A stretch of 19,442 nt of DNA from Bacteroidota bacterium (GTDB taxonomy: Bacteria; Bacteroidota; Bacteroidia; Cytophagales; Cyclobacteriaceae): positions 1 to 19,442 of the forward strand of contig JAEZEH010000059.1 of NCBI GenBank assembly GCA_023417785.1, written 5' to 3'. Below are positions 1 to 7,540 of the stretch, piece after piece. Below the pieces are notes generated by a model. It was not told the origin of the DNA. It saw only the letters and a list, made by a program, of their open reading frames with translations, and searched no databases. Numbering within the stretch: position 1 is the stretch's first letter; the number at the start of each line of letters is the position of its first letter. The position numbers and the translations under genes were made by a program.

Positions 1-33
1 GAACTACTTTCGATATTACCCTGCCCAATTTGC
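1..33. repeat. 33-bp exact direct repeat, copy 1
   Basis: The first 33 bases of the window recur exactly, in the same orientation, at 7508-7540. Because this copy starts at base 1, the true repeat may extend further left than can be seen. Sequence to the right of the two copies is unrelated (agcgtag here, gaggcgg there). Read on the minus strand, both copies can encode QIGQGNIESS in one frame, so the repeat may be a shared scrap of a decayed coding sequence rather than a mobile-element end. No inverted termini or transposase lie next to it. Confidence 0.85.
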
Positions 34-223
34 AGCGTAGTAGCGAAAGAGATGGCACCCGATTGCCATGATGGATTTCCAAATATGATCAGAGGCGATC
101 AAAATGCCGATCCAGGCATTTTCACCCGCACAACATTTCGAATATAGGCCCATATCTTCAGTTGTCCTGTCTTTATGGTCTCAGAAAAATAAGGAATGAA
201 TTTCAGACACTTAATGAAAGTGA
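34..223. other. Non-coding or decayed stretch before the permease relic
   Basis: No open frame of useful length and no recognisable domain were found. It probably contains further degraded permease or other coding remnants. The minus strand has a short readable stretch ending in the 33-bp repeat, but I could not assign it to a family. Confidence 0.4.
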
Positions 224-1033
224 CGAGGCGAATTCTCCGCGGAAACTATAAGCTATAGCGGTGAAAATCCCTGGGAGCAGGACAACTTTCAAAATATTAT
301 CCTAAATGAACGCGCAGTGTAACAACTAGGGTTCAATTCACCTTACGAAGCGGTCAATCAGGAGATCTTTTTTCATGCTTTCGACGATTATTTGAGATGT
401 CGTTTCATTGGAATTGTCAAAGACTATAATCACGAAGCGATTAAAACAGAAGTATACCCTACTATCCTGTTTAATAACTTCGGGACATTCCAGCAGGTAT
501 ACTTTTCAATCCGGCTAGACAAAGACACCGGGCCGGAGAAAGCATTATCCACCTTAGAGCGAATATGGAAGGAGAATTTCCCTGATCGGTCATTTGAATA
601 CTTTTTTCTAGACGAATATTATGATCGACAATTTAAATCAGAAATTAAATTTTATACGATCTTCAAATTCTTTGCAACCGTCGCGATGCTGATTGCATGC
701 CTTGGTGTTCTTGGCGTTACTATATTCGAAGCAAACTCTCGGCTTGGAGAGATCAGCATTAGAAAAGCACTTGGCGCGACGGTCTTTCATATCATCATTC
801 TTCTTTCACAGAGGAACATAAAAGTGATCTTGATTTCCACGCTGATTGCTGCACCGATCCTTTGGATTACATCGAATAAGTGGCTTGAGTCGTATCCATC
901 CAGAATTAATTTTTCCGCTTTCTTCGTCCTGACACCACTAGTTGTTATTCTGTTTGTCGTTTCAATTATTTCGACCGTGCACACATTAAAGGCGGCCCTT
1001 GCCAACCCGGCAGAATATCTGAAGGAAAGTTGA
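224..1033 (+). pseudogene. C-terminal remnant of a MacB/FtsX-family ABC transporter permease
   Basis: This is the C-terminal third of a long Bacteroidota-type FtsX permease, an inner-membrane protein that normally pairs with an ABC ATPase in lipoprotein or antimicrobial-peptide export. The frame reads ILNERAV, then a TAA stop at 320-322, then QLGFNSPYEAVNQEIFFHAF and FIGIVKDYNHEAIK. These are family hallmarks of the MacB-like periplasmic domain just before the last transmembrane helices. Three hydrophobic segments follow (near 660-730, 820-880 and 920-990), with the loop motif SRLGEISIRKALGA between the first two and the typical ending NPAEYLKES. Full-length members have about 800 residues. 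Here the frame is closed by TGA at 221-223, and nothing upstream could be recognised as the N-terminal half. An intact reading from TTG at 392 would give only 213 residues. The stop plus truncation argue for a pseudogene; a sequencing error at the stop would not restore the missing half. Confidence 0.8.
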
Positions 1034-1287
1034 TCAGGTTCGATAGGTTCGGGTACCGGGCCTCGATTGGAGCCTGCATATCAGCGCATCATATTTGCAA
1101 CCAGAAAATCCCCTCCATTCTTTGTCCGACGATTGCTTCATTGCGGGGTCCGAGTTTATTATCGTGGATCCTGCTGGGAAATCAACTATCCGTCCGCCCG
1201 AATTCCGGCCTCAGAAAAAAATTTACCACCTCTTGAGCCAGTTTCCATTAAAAGGGTGTGTGTAGTGACAGAAGAAAATGAAAACAT
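1034..1287. other. Gene-free gap
   Basis: This stretch of about 250 bases separates the permease relic from the lipoprotein gene. Short overlapping open frames exist (1030-1236 and 1067-1291), but they look like chance translations with no signal peptide or known motif. No clear TAnnTTTG promoter was found, although the lipoprotein promoter should lie here. Confidence 0.5.
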
Positions 1288-2739
1288 ATGAAAACACACT
1301 CAAAAAACCGTATTAGTGCAATCTTTTTTGCCCTACTCATCGCATTCACCTCCTGTAAGGACGATGAACCTACCCCGGAAAATAATGCGCCTAACTTGCA
1401 AGTTGGGGACGATATTATCGGTCGTACAGGTATGGAAAGCAACATTACCATCACTGCCACCGACCCGGATAATGATCCGCTTGACATCACCTGGACCATT
1501 ATTGAGTCTCCGGCGGGATCAGCACCTATCCTGGACAACTCAAGTCCTACTAATGCCGTCTTCACCACGAATATTGCCGGATTCTATCGCATTGAGATTG
1601 TCGTTAAAGACTCTCGCGACGCAATGGTCTCAGGTATCAAAGAGCTTTACATAGGAGGAGTGCTTCCCACTTCTATCAACTCCAACACCACCTATCCAGA
1701 TCTTTTTGACGACGAGTCTATACCGGACTACTATGCTCCATCATCGATACAGGTTACAGCAGGTGTTACACTTGGCGAAGGTGTCGTTGTTGAATTCGGA
1801 GCAGATGTACGCGTCTGGGTCAATGGAAATGCCGCATATCTCAATGCCACGGGAACATCATCCCGGAAAATTATTCTGCGCGGCAGCGATGAGGTTAAAG
1901 GAAGATGGCGTGGACTTTCGTTCGGTTCCAACAATGCAGACAATAAACTGATTCATGTGAATGTCCTGCACGCAGGGAGCTCCGAAATGGGAGGCAGGAA
2001 AACCGCGGTGCACATTCAAAGCAATGTCCAGGCACGAGTCACCATCCAACAAACATCTATTACGCAAACAGCAGGGTACGGTATTTTTATTGATGGCAAT
2101 GAGGGCCAAATCCCGGATTACAGCACCAATACGATCAGTAGCAATGATGCTGCCCCGGTTCGGCTGGGCGCCGCGGGAATTCTTTCTTTGGATAAAAATT
2201 CAACCTACGAAAACAACGGAACACAAGCCATTGAAGTCGCTGCGGCAGGAAATACAAACGTACGCCTTCAAAACGACGGCACTATTCCAGCTCTCACTGT
2301 TCCGTATCACTGGCACAGCAGCGCTGAGTTGAGAGGTGATATAACTTTTGAAGCCGGTTCCACTTCTTTGTTCAACTCAGGACTGCGTCTATGGGTTACG
2401 TCTGATGGTGCTTTGATCGCTGAAGGCACAGCCTCGAATAAGATCACGTTCAGTGGCCTGACTCAGATGCCCGGATTATGGCAAGGCATCGAAATCAATT
2501 CGCCTTCCAACTTGAATAAGATCCATGAGGGCATCGTTTCCTATGGGGGAAACCCATCCGGACGAGGCGCAAACATTTACATGGTTGGTTCCGGAGCCGG
2601 ATCACAGCTAACCCTTACCAATACCACCATATCAAACAGCCAAACCTACGGAATATTGACGGCTCCCGGCAACGTTCAGCTTACAGAAAACGGAAACACG
2701 TTCAGCAACAATGCATCAGGCAATGTTCAGCAGAACTAG
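1288..2739 (+). CDS. Surface-exposed lipoprotein with PKD-like domain and right-handed beta-helix repeats
   Basis: A 483-residue protein with a lipoprotein signal peptide (hydrophobic core ISAIFFALLIAFTS) and the lipidated cysteine at residue 23. The next residues are K-D-D-E, which fits the lipoprotein export signal described in Bacteroidota (positive residue followed by acidic residues after Cys), so surface display is likely. Residues about 30-120 form a PKD/cadherin-like beta-sandwich with a calcium-type DPDNDP loop. The rest resembles a right-handed parallel beta-helix. Two equivalent units can be aligned: GVVVEFGADVRVWV to RWRGLSFGS, and DITFEAGSTSLFNSGLRLWV to LWQGIEINS, each with the pattern 'strand, add-back of ATGT/EGTASNKI, W-x-G'. 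No catalytic residues are apparent, so a ligand-binding or structural role is more likely than lyase activity. The ATG at 1288 is chosen because it directly precedes the signal peptide. The gene stands alone between decayed DNA and a terminator. Confidence 0.85.
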   Translation: MKTHSKNRISAIFFALLIAFTSCKDDEPTPENNAPNLQVGDDIIGRTGMESNITITATDPDNDPLDITWTIIESPAGSAPILDNSSPTNAVFTTNIAGFYRIEIVVKDSRDAMVSGIKELYIGGVLPTSINSNTTYPDLFDDESIPDYYAPSSIQVTAGVTLGEGVVVEFGADVRVWVNGNAAYLNATGTSSRKIILRGSDEVKGRWRGLSFGSNNADNKLIHVNVLHAGSSEMGGRKTAVHIQSNVQARVTIQQTSITQTAGYGIFIDGNEGQIPDYSTNTISSNDAAPVRLGAAGILSLDKNSTYENNGTQAIEVAAAGNTNVRLQNDGTIPALTVPYHWHSSAELRGDITFEAGSTSLFNSGLRLWVTSDGALIAEGTASNKITFSGLTQMPGLWQGIEINSPSNLNKIHEGIVSYGGNPSGRGANIYMVGSGAGSQLTLTNTTISNSQTYGILTAPGNVQLTENGNTFSNNASGNVQQN

Positions 2740-2826
2740 CATGAGTTCAAATTCAAGGAAAGAACGTATGGCGGGAATAGATACAGATAAAGAATTATTG
2801 GTTGAGTAGCTTGGTTTTCTTCTGCC

Positions 2827-2857
2827 AGCAGGCTGCGGAATGCAGCCTGCTTTTTTT
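2827..2857 (+). terminator. Rho-independent terminator
   Basis: A perfect 10-bp stem (AGCAGGCTGC at 2827-2836, GCAGCCTGCT at 2842-2851) with a 5-base loop GGAAT is followed by a run of seven T (2851-2857, the first T shared with the stem). It lies 87 bp after the stop of the lipoprotein gene and terminates that transcript. It also abuts the stop codon of the convergent kinase gene (2856-2858). The kinase side lacks a T-run after the hairpin, so efficient termination is expected mainly on the plus strand. Confidence 0.9.
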
Positions 2858-5288
2858 AAAAGTCAGGTGTCGCAGACTTCAATGAATCGACCTTCCGTAT
2901 CCTCTCATTCAAGTAAGTAATGCGGGGATCGGATTCACGCATCGTTTCCTCACTCAACGCCAAGGAGTGCCGATAGTAAAACAGTGCCGAATCATATTGA
3001 TTGCGTTTTTCAAAAATATCACCTGCAATCCGGTAAGTAATTATCCGTTGGCGGTCCTGTATGAATTCAGAGCGACTCAGTGCCAATCCCTTTTCCAGGT
3101 ATAGATCCGCTGAATCTAGTTGTCCCCTTGATCGAAAAAGGTTGATAAGGTTATTCAGTGATATCATGGTATGGACATGTGGCTTTTCCGAAAAAACCTT
3201 CCTTCTTATCTGATATGCCCTCGAGAGGTACTTATACGCGCTGTCATATTCATCAAGATCCAGCAACAATTTTCCCAGATTATCCATAGTCGTGGCCGTT
3301 TCCCCATGTCTTTCACCAAAAATCTTTACAGCGATGGCCGGGGTGCGCAGCGCGTATCGCAGTGCCTGATCGTTTTGACCTGCCTGATTATGAAGCGTAG
3401 CCAACAAATTAAGATTGGCCAGTGTACCCGGATAATATTCTCCCATTGCCGTTTGACATATGGCTAACGATCTGGAAATTTGTGAAATCGCCTCCTCGTA
3501 CTCCCTTCGATCTTTGTATATCGTACCAAGAATATAGTAACTCTCGGCCAGCTTAAGATTATCGGCTTCAGGCCAGATGCCTTCTTCCAGCGCAATTACC
3601 TGCCTTATCAATTTAATGGCACTGTCCGGTTCGTTCTTAAGTTTTACTACAAACGCGAAGTATTTCAAAGCAGTAGTATAAACACTATCATTCTTTGGAT
3701 AGTGAATCTCATCGTATAAATGAAGTACACGGTTTAATAGCGCCAGTGCCGAGTCATAGTTTCCCACGTCGCGTTGATAAAGTGCCAGCTGCTCCATAGC
3801 CTGTATGTAAGAAACAGAAACCGGGAGCTTTGTTCTGCGGGCAAAAATTAACGCGCTGTCCAGCGCCGCACTTGACTTCTGATAATTGCCTAACGAACGA
3901 TAAAGCTTGGCAAGTGTCGTCAACATATCGAGCTTTATCTCGGGTGATCCATCATAGGCTGATAAATGCTCGTAGCCCATATCCAGAAACTGGAAAACCG
4001 TGAGGGTATCTCCCCTCGATTTACTGGGATGTGCAGCCATGAATAAATCAATAAGAAAATTCTTGGTTGCCACTGACACGTTTTCGTTACGGATAGCCAG
4101 ATCGCGTTGTTCGCGTGCCAGATGGGCTTGCCAAAAACTCACCACCGTTCCAACTATCAATGATGCAGCCACCAGCGTGATACTCGCCACGGCTGCGAAA
4201 TTTCGCTTTATAAAACGATGCATCCGATACATTCTCCCACCATTAACCGCAGCCACCGGTTGGTGAAGCATATAATTCCTTATATCGTCAGCCAAGTCGT
4301 CCACATTGGCATATCGATCCGAAGCATTCTTTTGCAGGCATCGGTCAATGATTGCACGGAGTTCAAACTGAATGTTCTCTGAAACCCTTCGTTCCCGCTC
4401 AATCCATGTGGATAAATCCGTTCGTGTTATTCCTTTGGCAGATTCATCCGGCTGACCAGGTAATTTTCCGGTTAACAGTTTGTGCAATAATAAGCCTAAC
4501 TGATACACATCCGTTGCCAGGGTAAGCGGAGCATTGCTTAGTTGCTCGGGTGCCGCAATCTGAGGTGTCCCCAGGAAAAAGTCGTTCTGAGCCGCTTCTT
4601 CCTGCATCACTGTGCTAATCCCGAAATCGAGCAACTTAACCTGACCAGTTTTTGTGACCAGAATATTTGAATCCTTCAAATCAAGATGGAGAATAAGATG
4701 CCGATGTGCATACGATACCGCCGCGGTGACCTGAAGAAACAGATCAAGCCTGGCCCGGGCCGGTAATTTTTTTTTATCAGTGAAATAATCTATGGGTTCC
4801 CCATCAATGTACTCCATGACAAAATAAGAGATCCCATCTTCCGTTCCAGCGTCATATAACGCGGCAATGCCGGGGTGCTGGAGCTTGGCAAGTAATCGCT
4901 GTTCCGCTTTGTCTACTGCGATATGCTTCTGACTCCGGGGCAAACACTTCACGGCGACCAACTGCTCAAATTCTCCATCCGATCGTTCGGCCAGATATAC
5001 GTGGCTCATGCCACCCCGACCGATTAACTTCTGGATGGTGTACTTACCCACCTGGCAGCCCGATTCCAGCTCCAAACTGGCGGATGCAAGCATAGAACCC
5101 ACAATGGTTTTCTGAAAGAGAGCAAAAAAATCCTCCGCGCTTTCATCGGCGTTTAACATACGGATAAGTGTATGCGCCAATTCAGGATTATTGGAACAAG
5201 ATTCCGAGATAAATGTCAAGCGCTCCCCTTCCGGTTTGTCAAGGCAATCAAGGTAAAGTCTTTCGAGCAGTTCAAACGAGTACTTCAT
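2856..5288 (-). CDS. Membrane-anchored Ser/Thr protein kinase with C-terminal TPR repeats
   Basis: About 810 residues. An N-terminal helical stretch (1-75) of the kind found before kinase domains in sigma-linked kinases is followed by a eukaryotic-like kinase domain (about 83-345). It has a glycine loop GRGGMSHVY (about 90-98), the VAVK lysine (about 114), catalytic loop HLDLKDSN (about 201-208), DFG (about 221-223) and an APE motif (about 246-248). The catalytic loop has L where most members have R before the Asp, so it is a non-RD kinase with Asp, Lys and Asn retained. One transmembrane helix (about 364-386) separates it from about 420 residues of TPR repeats, with repeated signatures such as GNYDSALALL, REYEEAI, DEYDSAYKYL and NQYDSALFYY, presumably in the periplasm. 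ATG at 5288 is preferred over the adjacent TTG at 5291. The gene follows the sigma factor gene by 10 bp, so the two are cotranscribed. Confidence 0.93.
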   Translation of the reverse strand: MKYSFELLERLYLDCLDKPEGERLTFISESCSNNPELAHTLIRMLNADESAEDFFALFQKTIVGSMLASASLELESGCQVGKYTIQKLIGRGGMSHVYLAERSDGEFEQLVAVKCLPRSQKHIAVDKAEQRLLAKLQHPGIAALYDAGTEDGISYFVMEYIDGEPIDYFTDKKKLPARARLDLFLQVTAAVSYAHRHLILHLDLKDSNILVTKTGQVKLLDFGISTVMQEEAAQNDFFLGTPQIAAPEQLSNAPLTLATDVYQLGLLLHKLLTGKLPGQPDESAKGITRTDLSTWIERERRVSENIQFELRAIIDRCLQKNASDRYANVDDLADDIRNYMLHQPVAAVNGGRMYRMHRFIKRNFAAVASITLVAASLIVGTVVSFWQAHLAREQRDLAIRNENVSVATKNFLIDLFMAAHPSKSRGDTLTVFQFLDMGYEHLSAYDGSPEIKLDMLTTLAKLYRSLGNYQKSSAALDSALIFARRTKLPVSVSYIQAMEQLALYQRDVGNYDSALALLNRVLHLYDEIHYPKNDSVYTTALKYFAFVVKLKNEPDSAIKLIRQVIALEEGIWPEADNLKLAESYYILGTIYKDRREYEEAISQISRSLAICQTAMGEYYPGTLANLNLLATLHNQAGQNDQALRYALRTPAIAVKIFGERHGETATTMDNLGKLLLDLDEYDSAYKYLSRAYQIRRKVFSEKPHVHTMISLNNLINLFRSRGQLDSADLYLEKGLALSRSEFIQDRQRIITYRIAGDIFEKRNQYDSALFYYRHSLALSEETMRESDPRITYLNERIRKVDSLKSATPDF

Positions 5289-5298
5289 CAACGATTGG

Positions 5299-5871
5299 TC
5301 AGGAAAGTTGAATGTAAAGCCAGTTTCTCGCTAGCTGCCATTTGCGCTTTACTGTTGCCGGGGAAACGCTAAGTGCTTCGGCAGTATCATCAATGCTCAT
5401 CCCGGCAAAAAATCGACATTCCACTATCCGTACATACAGTGCGTCCTGCCGTTCCAGTTGCTGAAGGATTTCTTCGAAGCCGATTAGTTTCTCCGAAGTT
5501 TCCGGAGAGAGTGCAATGAAATCCTCAAGTTCTTCCAATGAGGCATGTTGCTGAACTCCGCCACGCTTATCCGTTTGCCTTGCCCGCGCGGCATTTAACA
5601 GAACCTGGCGCATTGCTTTGGCTGCCACGCAAAAAAAATGGGCACTACTTTGCCATCGGTTACTATGATTGGACAATTTCAGGTATGCCTCATGGATAAT
5701 GGCCGTTGTATTTAACGTGTCGATACCATGAAACTGAAACCGCACACCCCGGGCTACGCGACGCAATTCCTCGTAAATGGAAGGGAATGCCAACCGCGAA
5801 GCTTCCGCATCACCTTCTCCAATACGGATCAGATATTGTGTCAGTTCATCGGATACCGAAGTACTTTCCAT
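5299..5871 (-). CDS. ECF-type RNA polymerase sigma factor
   Basis: About 190 residues from ATG at 5871; a TTG at 5892 would add seven residues and is less likely. It resembles the ECF sigma subgroup common in Acidobacteria, Planctomycetes and Bacteroidota next to Ser/Thr kinases (the TIGR02999-like group), shown by the region 2 motif LNTTAIIHEAYLKL and the stretch WQSSAHFFCVAAKAMRQVLLNAAR. Region 4 (about residues 130-185) ends in a helix-turn-helix, DTAEALSVSPATVKRKWQLAR, that should read the -35 element. No anti-sigma factor is adjacent. The neighbour downstream is the kinase, so phosphorylation-dependent control of this sigma factor is an inference from gene order. No exact TAnnTTTG element was seen upstream. 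Confidence 0.93.
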   Translation of the reverse strand: MESTSVSDELTQYLIRIGEGDAEASRLAFPSIYEELRRVARGVRFQFHGIDTLNTTAIIHEAYLKLSNHSNRWQSSAHFFCVAAKAMRQVLLNAARARQTDKRGGVQQHASLEELEDFIALSPETSEKLIGFEEILQQLERQDALYVRIVECRFFAGMSIDDTAEALSVSPATVKRKWQLARNWLYIQLS

Positions 5872-5892
5872 GTTGCTTTGGATATATTCCAA

Positions 5893-6410
5893 GTATACAA
5901 AATAGTACGCTATAAATCATATTGTTTTCGGCGCAGCCGGATCAACTTTTATAGTTGTCATGCACTGCAGGAGGTGAAATGTTTAAAAAAACGGCCTTAA
6001 CGCTAGACGAGAAGGTGGTGATTTGATCGCAGCAAAAAAGTGAACATACTCACTACCGGTAGTATCGGGGTTGGGAAAAGTTACATCACCACCGTTGTAG
6101 GAGATCAGCATGATCTTCCGACTCCAGGTTCTTATCAATGTTTCCCGCGAAGTAACCGGAGAACAGACCGTCGCAGAGACATCCCTTACCGGGCTAACTT
6201 TGATAAACAGAGACTCGGCCAGAGATTCAATCCGGAAATAAGGTTAGGATGATTCCGCCGATCGCGGTCACGAAGGGAAATCATTATCGCTATGAAGCGT
6301 GGTGGAGAACCACTCGCCTCTATCACGTGGTAGTGTCTTCAGAATATTCATTTGACAAAACATTGGACACGTGGAAATTTCCTGGCAGCTTGTATCCAAA
6401 CACTTGGAAA
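5893..6410. other. Decayed intergenic region without an intact gene
   Basis: This stretch of about 500 bases contains no convincing intact gene. It must carry the promoter of the leftward sigma/kinase unit at its left end. Short frames at 6040-6252 and 6249-6491 on the plus strand look like relics or chance frames. The only recognisable motif is a Walker A-like stretch at 6058-6081, listed separately. Confidence 0.5.
6040..6150 (+). pseudogene. Possible P-loop NTPase relic (IstB-like?)
   Basis: The frame from 6040 reads NILTTGSIGVGKSYITTVVG, with a perfect Walker A pattern GxxxxGKS at 6058-6081. The surrounding residues resemble the ATPase of IS21-type elements (IstB), where the pattern is roughly 'ITGxTGVGKSYIAxALG'. 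The similarity fades after about 25 residues, and no Walker B, downstream domain, istA relic or terminal inverted repeats were found. A chance match is possible because only one short motif supports the call. Confidence 0.25.
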
Positions 6411-6827
6411 CTACTTTGTCAGAGAAGTCGTATACAAAACTTTTCCCTCGAAATCGATTATCTGAATGACAGCCTTCTCAGGGCTAACTGAAAATAGCAT
6501 GAATCCGTATTGGGAAGCGGCAAACTTTGTTCCCGGTATTTCTTTGACCGGCGTAATTTCCGAAGCTGCTCCGGAAACAAAATGCTGAACCCCATTTCCC
6601 GGATCCAGATGTTGAAGGCTGTGTTCGTGGCCGCCGAGGTATGCGTCGACCTTGTATTTCGTCAGCAATGGCTCAAGCACGCTGATCCTCACCGTTCCGG
6701 CCCCAGTCGCCCATTACAATGAAATTCACCGCCTGGGAATTTGTAGTTAGTCCATCAATATTCTCCGTTTGAGCAAAAGGGTGCTGTATGAATACAACAG
6801 AATTGAAACGAAGAGTAATCGTTTCAT
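6411..6827 (-). pseudogene. Acid phosphatase (metallophosphatase) relic with internal deletion
   Basis: The relic starts with a plausible signal peptide at ATG 6827 (MKRLLFVSILLYSYS), slips frame near 6775, then reads VNFIVMGDWGRNGEDQ. This is the first metal-ligand motif (GDWG) of tartrate-resistant/purple acid phosphatases. Near 6680-6692 the sequence jumps, in another frame, to VLEPLLTKYKVDAYLGGHEH SLQHL, the C-terminal histidine motif of the same family, and continues to a normal-looking end (KVLYTTSLTK). The middle of the enzyme, about 170 residues expected to hold the GDNFY and GNHD/E metal ligands, is absent. The product cannot be an active phosphohydrolase. Both flanks match one family in the correct order, so this is an internal deletion, not two unrelated fragments. 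Confidence 0.8.
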
Positions 6828-7043
6828 TCAATAATTTGAGTTTGTGACTGGAAGACCGGTCATTCGGGGATTTTATATCTGTTATACCTCTTCTCAATTT
6901 TAGGCATCCGTTGTGCGCGATCACGAAGGATGTTAACGCCTGCATTCCCGCCTTTGTTCCTCTATGAGTACCATCCTGGCTTTGCTCCGGCCCGCATAAC
7001 ATTTTACAGATAGCTGGGAATGAAACCGCATCGGGATTCAGAG
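6828..7043. other. Unassigned stretch between two relics
   Basis: On the minus strand a frame runs through this stretch into the phosphatase relic, but the residues match nothing I recognise. It may hold the lost C-terminal part of the SusD-like gene in scrambled frames, or simply a decayed spacer. Confidence 0.35.
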
Positions 7044-7507
7044 TCAATACAACGTTGTCACTTCTGGGACCTGGTCGCCGGATATCGACCAATAAGCCCA
7101 TCTGCTGTGCTCGGTATCCAGTACGGGATTTGTATGATTATCATCGTTGAACACGTCGAAGTATTCACTTGACAATGAATGTGGACCTGCGATAACATCA
7201 CTCGTATACTGAATAACTTTGTCCATATCCTCTTTCGTGAAAGCAGGTGTGCCATAGGGATCCCGGTAGACTGCGGCATTGAGGTATAAACGAGCCAATA
7301 ACGCACGTGCCGCGTCTTTGCTGAATCTTCCGGGGCCCACGTCATTACTCATAACATCCACCACCTACAACAGTCTGCTCTCAATGTATTCAATCGCATC
7401 CTGCTTTCTTAGAATTTGAGAGGTCTGGTCCGAACGCTCCTTTTTAAACACAAGTCCCCAATTTGTCCAGTGCCAGCATAGTAACGTTCGATCCGAAGAA
7501 AATAAGG
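7044..7507 (-). pseudogene. SusD/RagB-like glycan-binding lipoprotein relic
   Basis: SusD proteins are outer-membrane lipoproteins that cap a TonB-dependent SusC transporter and bind nutrients. Here a SusD core can be followed in pieces: TMLALDKLGT (compare the 'ALDKFGNVP' motif) near 7460-7490; then, after a frame slip, KERSDQTSQ and QDAIEYIESRLL; a TAG stop at 7365-7367; then VVDVMSND, GRFSKDAARALLARLYLNAA and PAFTKEDMDKVIQYTSDVIA. The last stretch is the family's TPR-helix region, with its characteristic arginine-led 'A.ALLARLYLNA'. The N-terminal signal and lipobox, the C-terminal half and any susC partner are missing from the window. At least one nonsense codon and one frameshift make this a pseudogene. 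Confidence 0.78.
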
Positions 7508-7540
7508 GAACTACTTTCGATATTACCCTGCCCAATTTGC
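7508..7540. repeat. 33-bp exact direct repeat, copy 2
   Basis: Identical to bases 1-33 and in the same orientation. It sits immediately upstream (minus-strand sense) of the SusD relic and can be read in frame with that relic's first recognisable piece (QIGQGNIESS, then the TMLALDKLGT region). This suggests the repeat is a coding remnant present in two places rather than an integration site. Confidence 0.85.

Noticed and set aside
1030..1291. Two short overlapping frames between the permease relic and the lipoprotein gene
   Set aside because: Low-complexity chance translations with no recognisable feature; both end at or before the lipoprotein start.
5943..5957. Small inverted repeat CAACT-TTTAT-AGTTG upstream of the sigma gene
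   Set aside because: Only 5 bp per arm with an AT-rich loop; too short to claim as an operator without comparative data.
5872..6000. Promoter of the sigma/kinase unit
   Set aside because: Only a near match (TATTTTG, one base short of TAnnTTTG) was found on the minus strand, so no feature is claimed.
6249..6491. 80-codon plus-strand frame with a stretch KGNHYRYEAWWRTT that faintly recalls a carbohydrate-binding module
   Set aside because: Similarity is confined to a dozen residues, there is no export signal, and its end overlaps the phosphatase relic on the other strand. It could be another fossil but cannot be supported.
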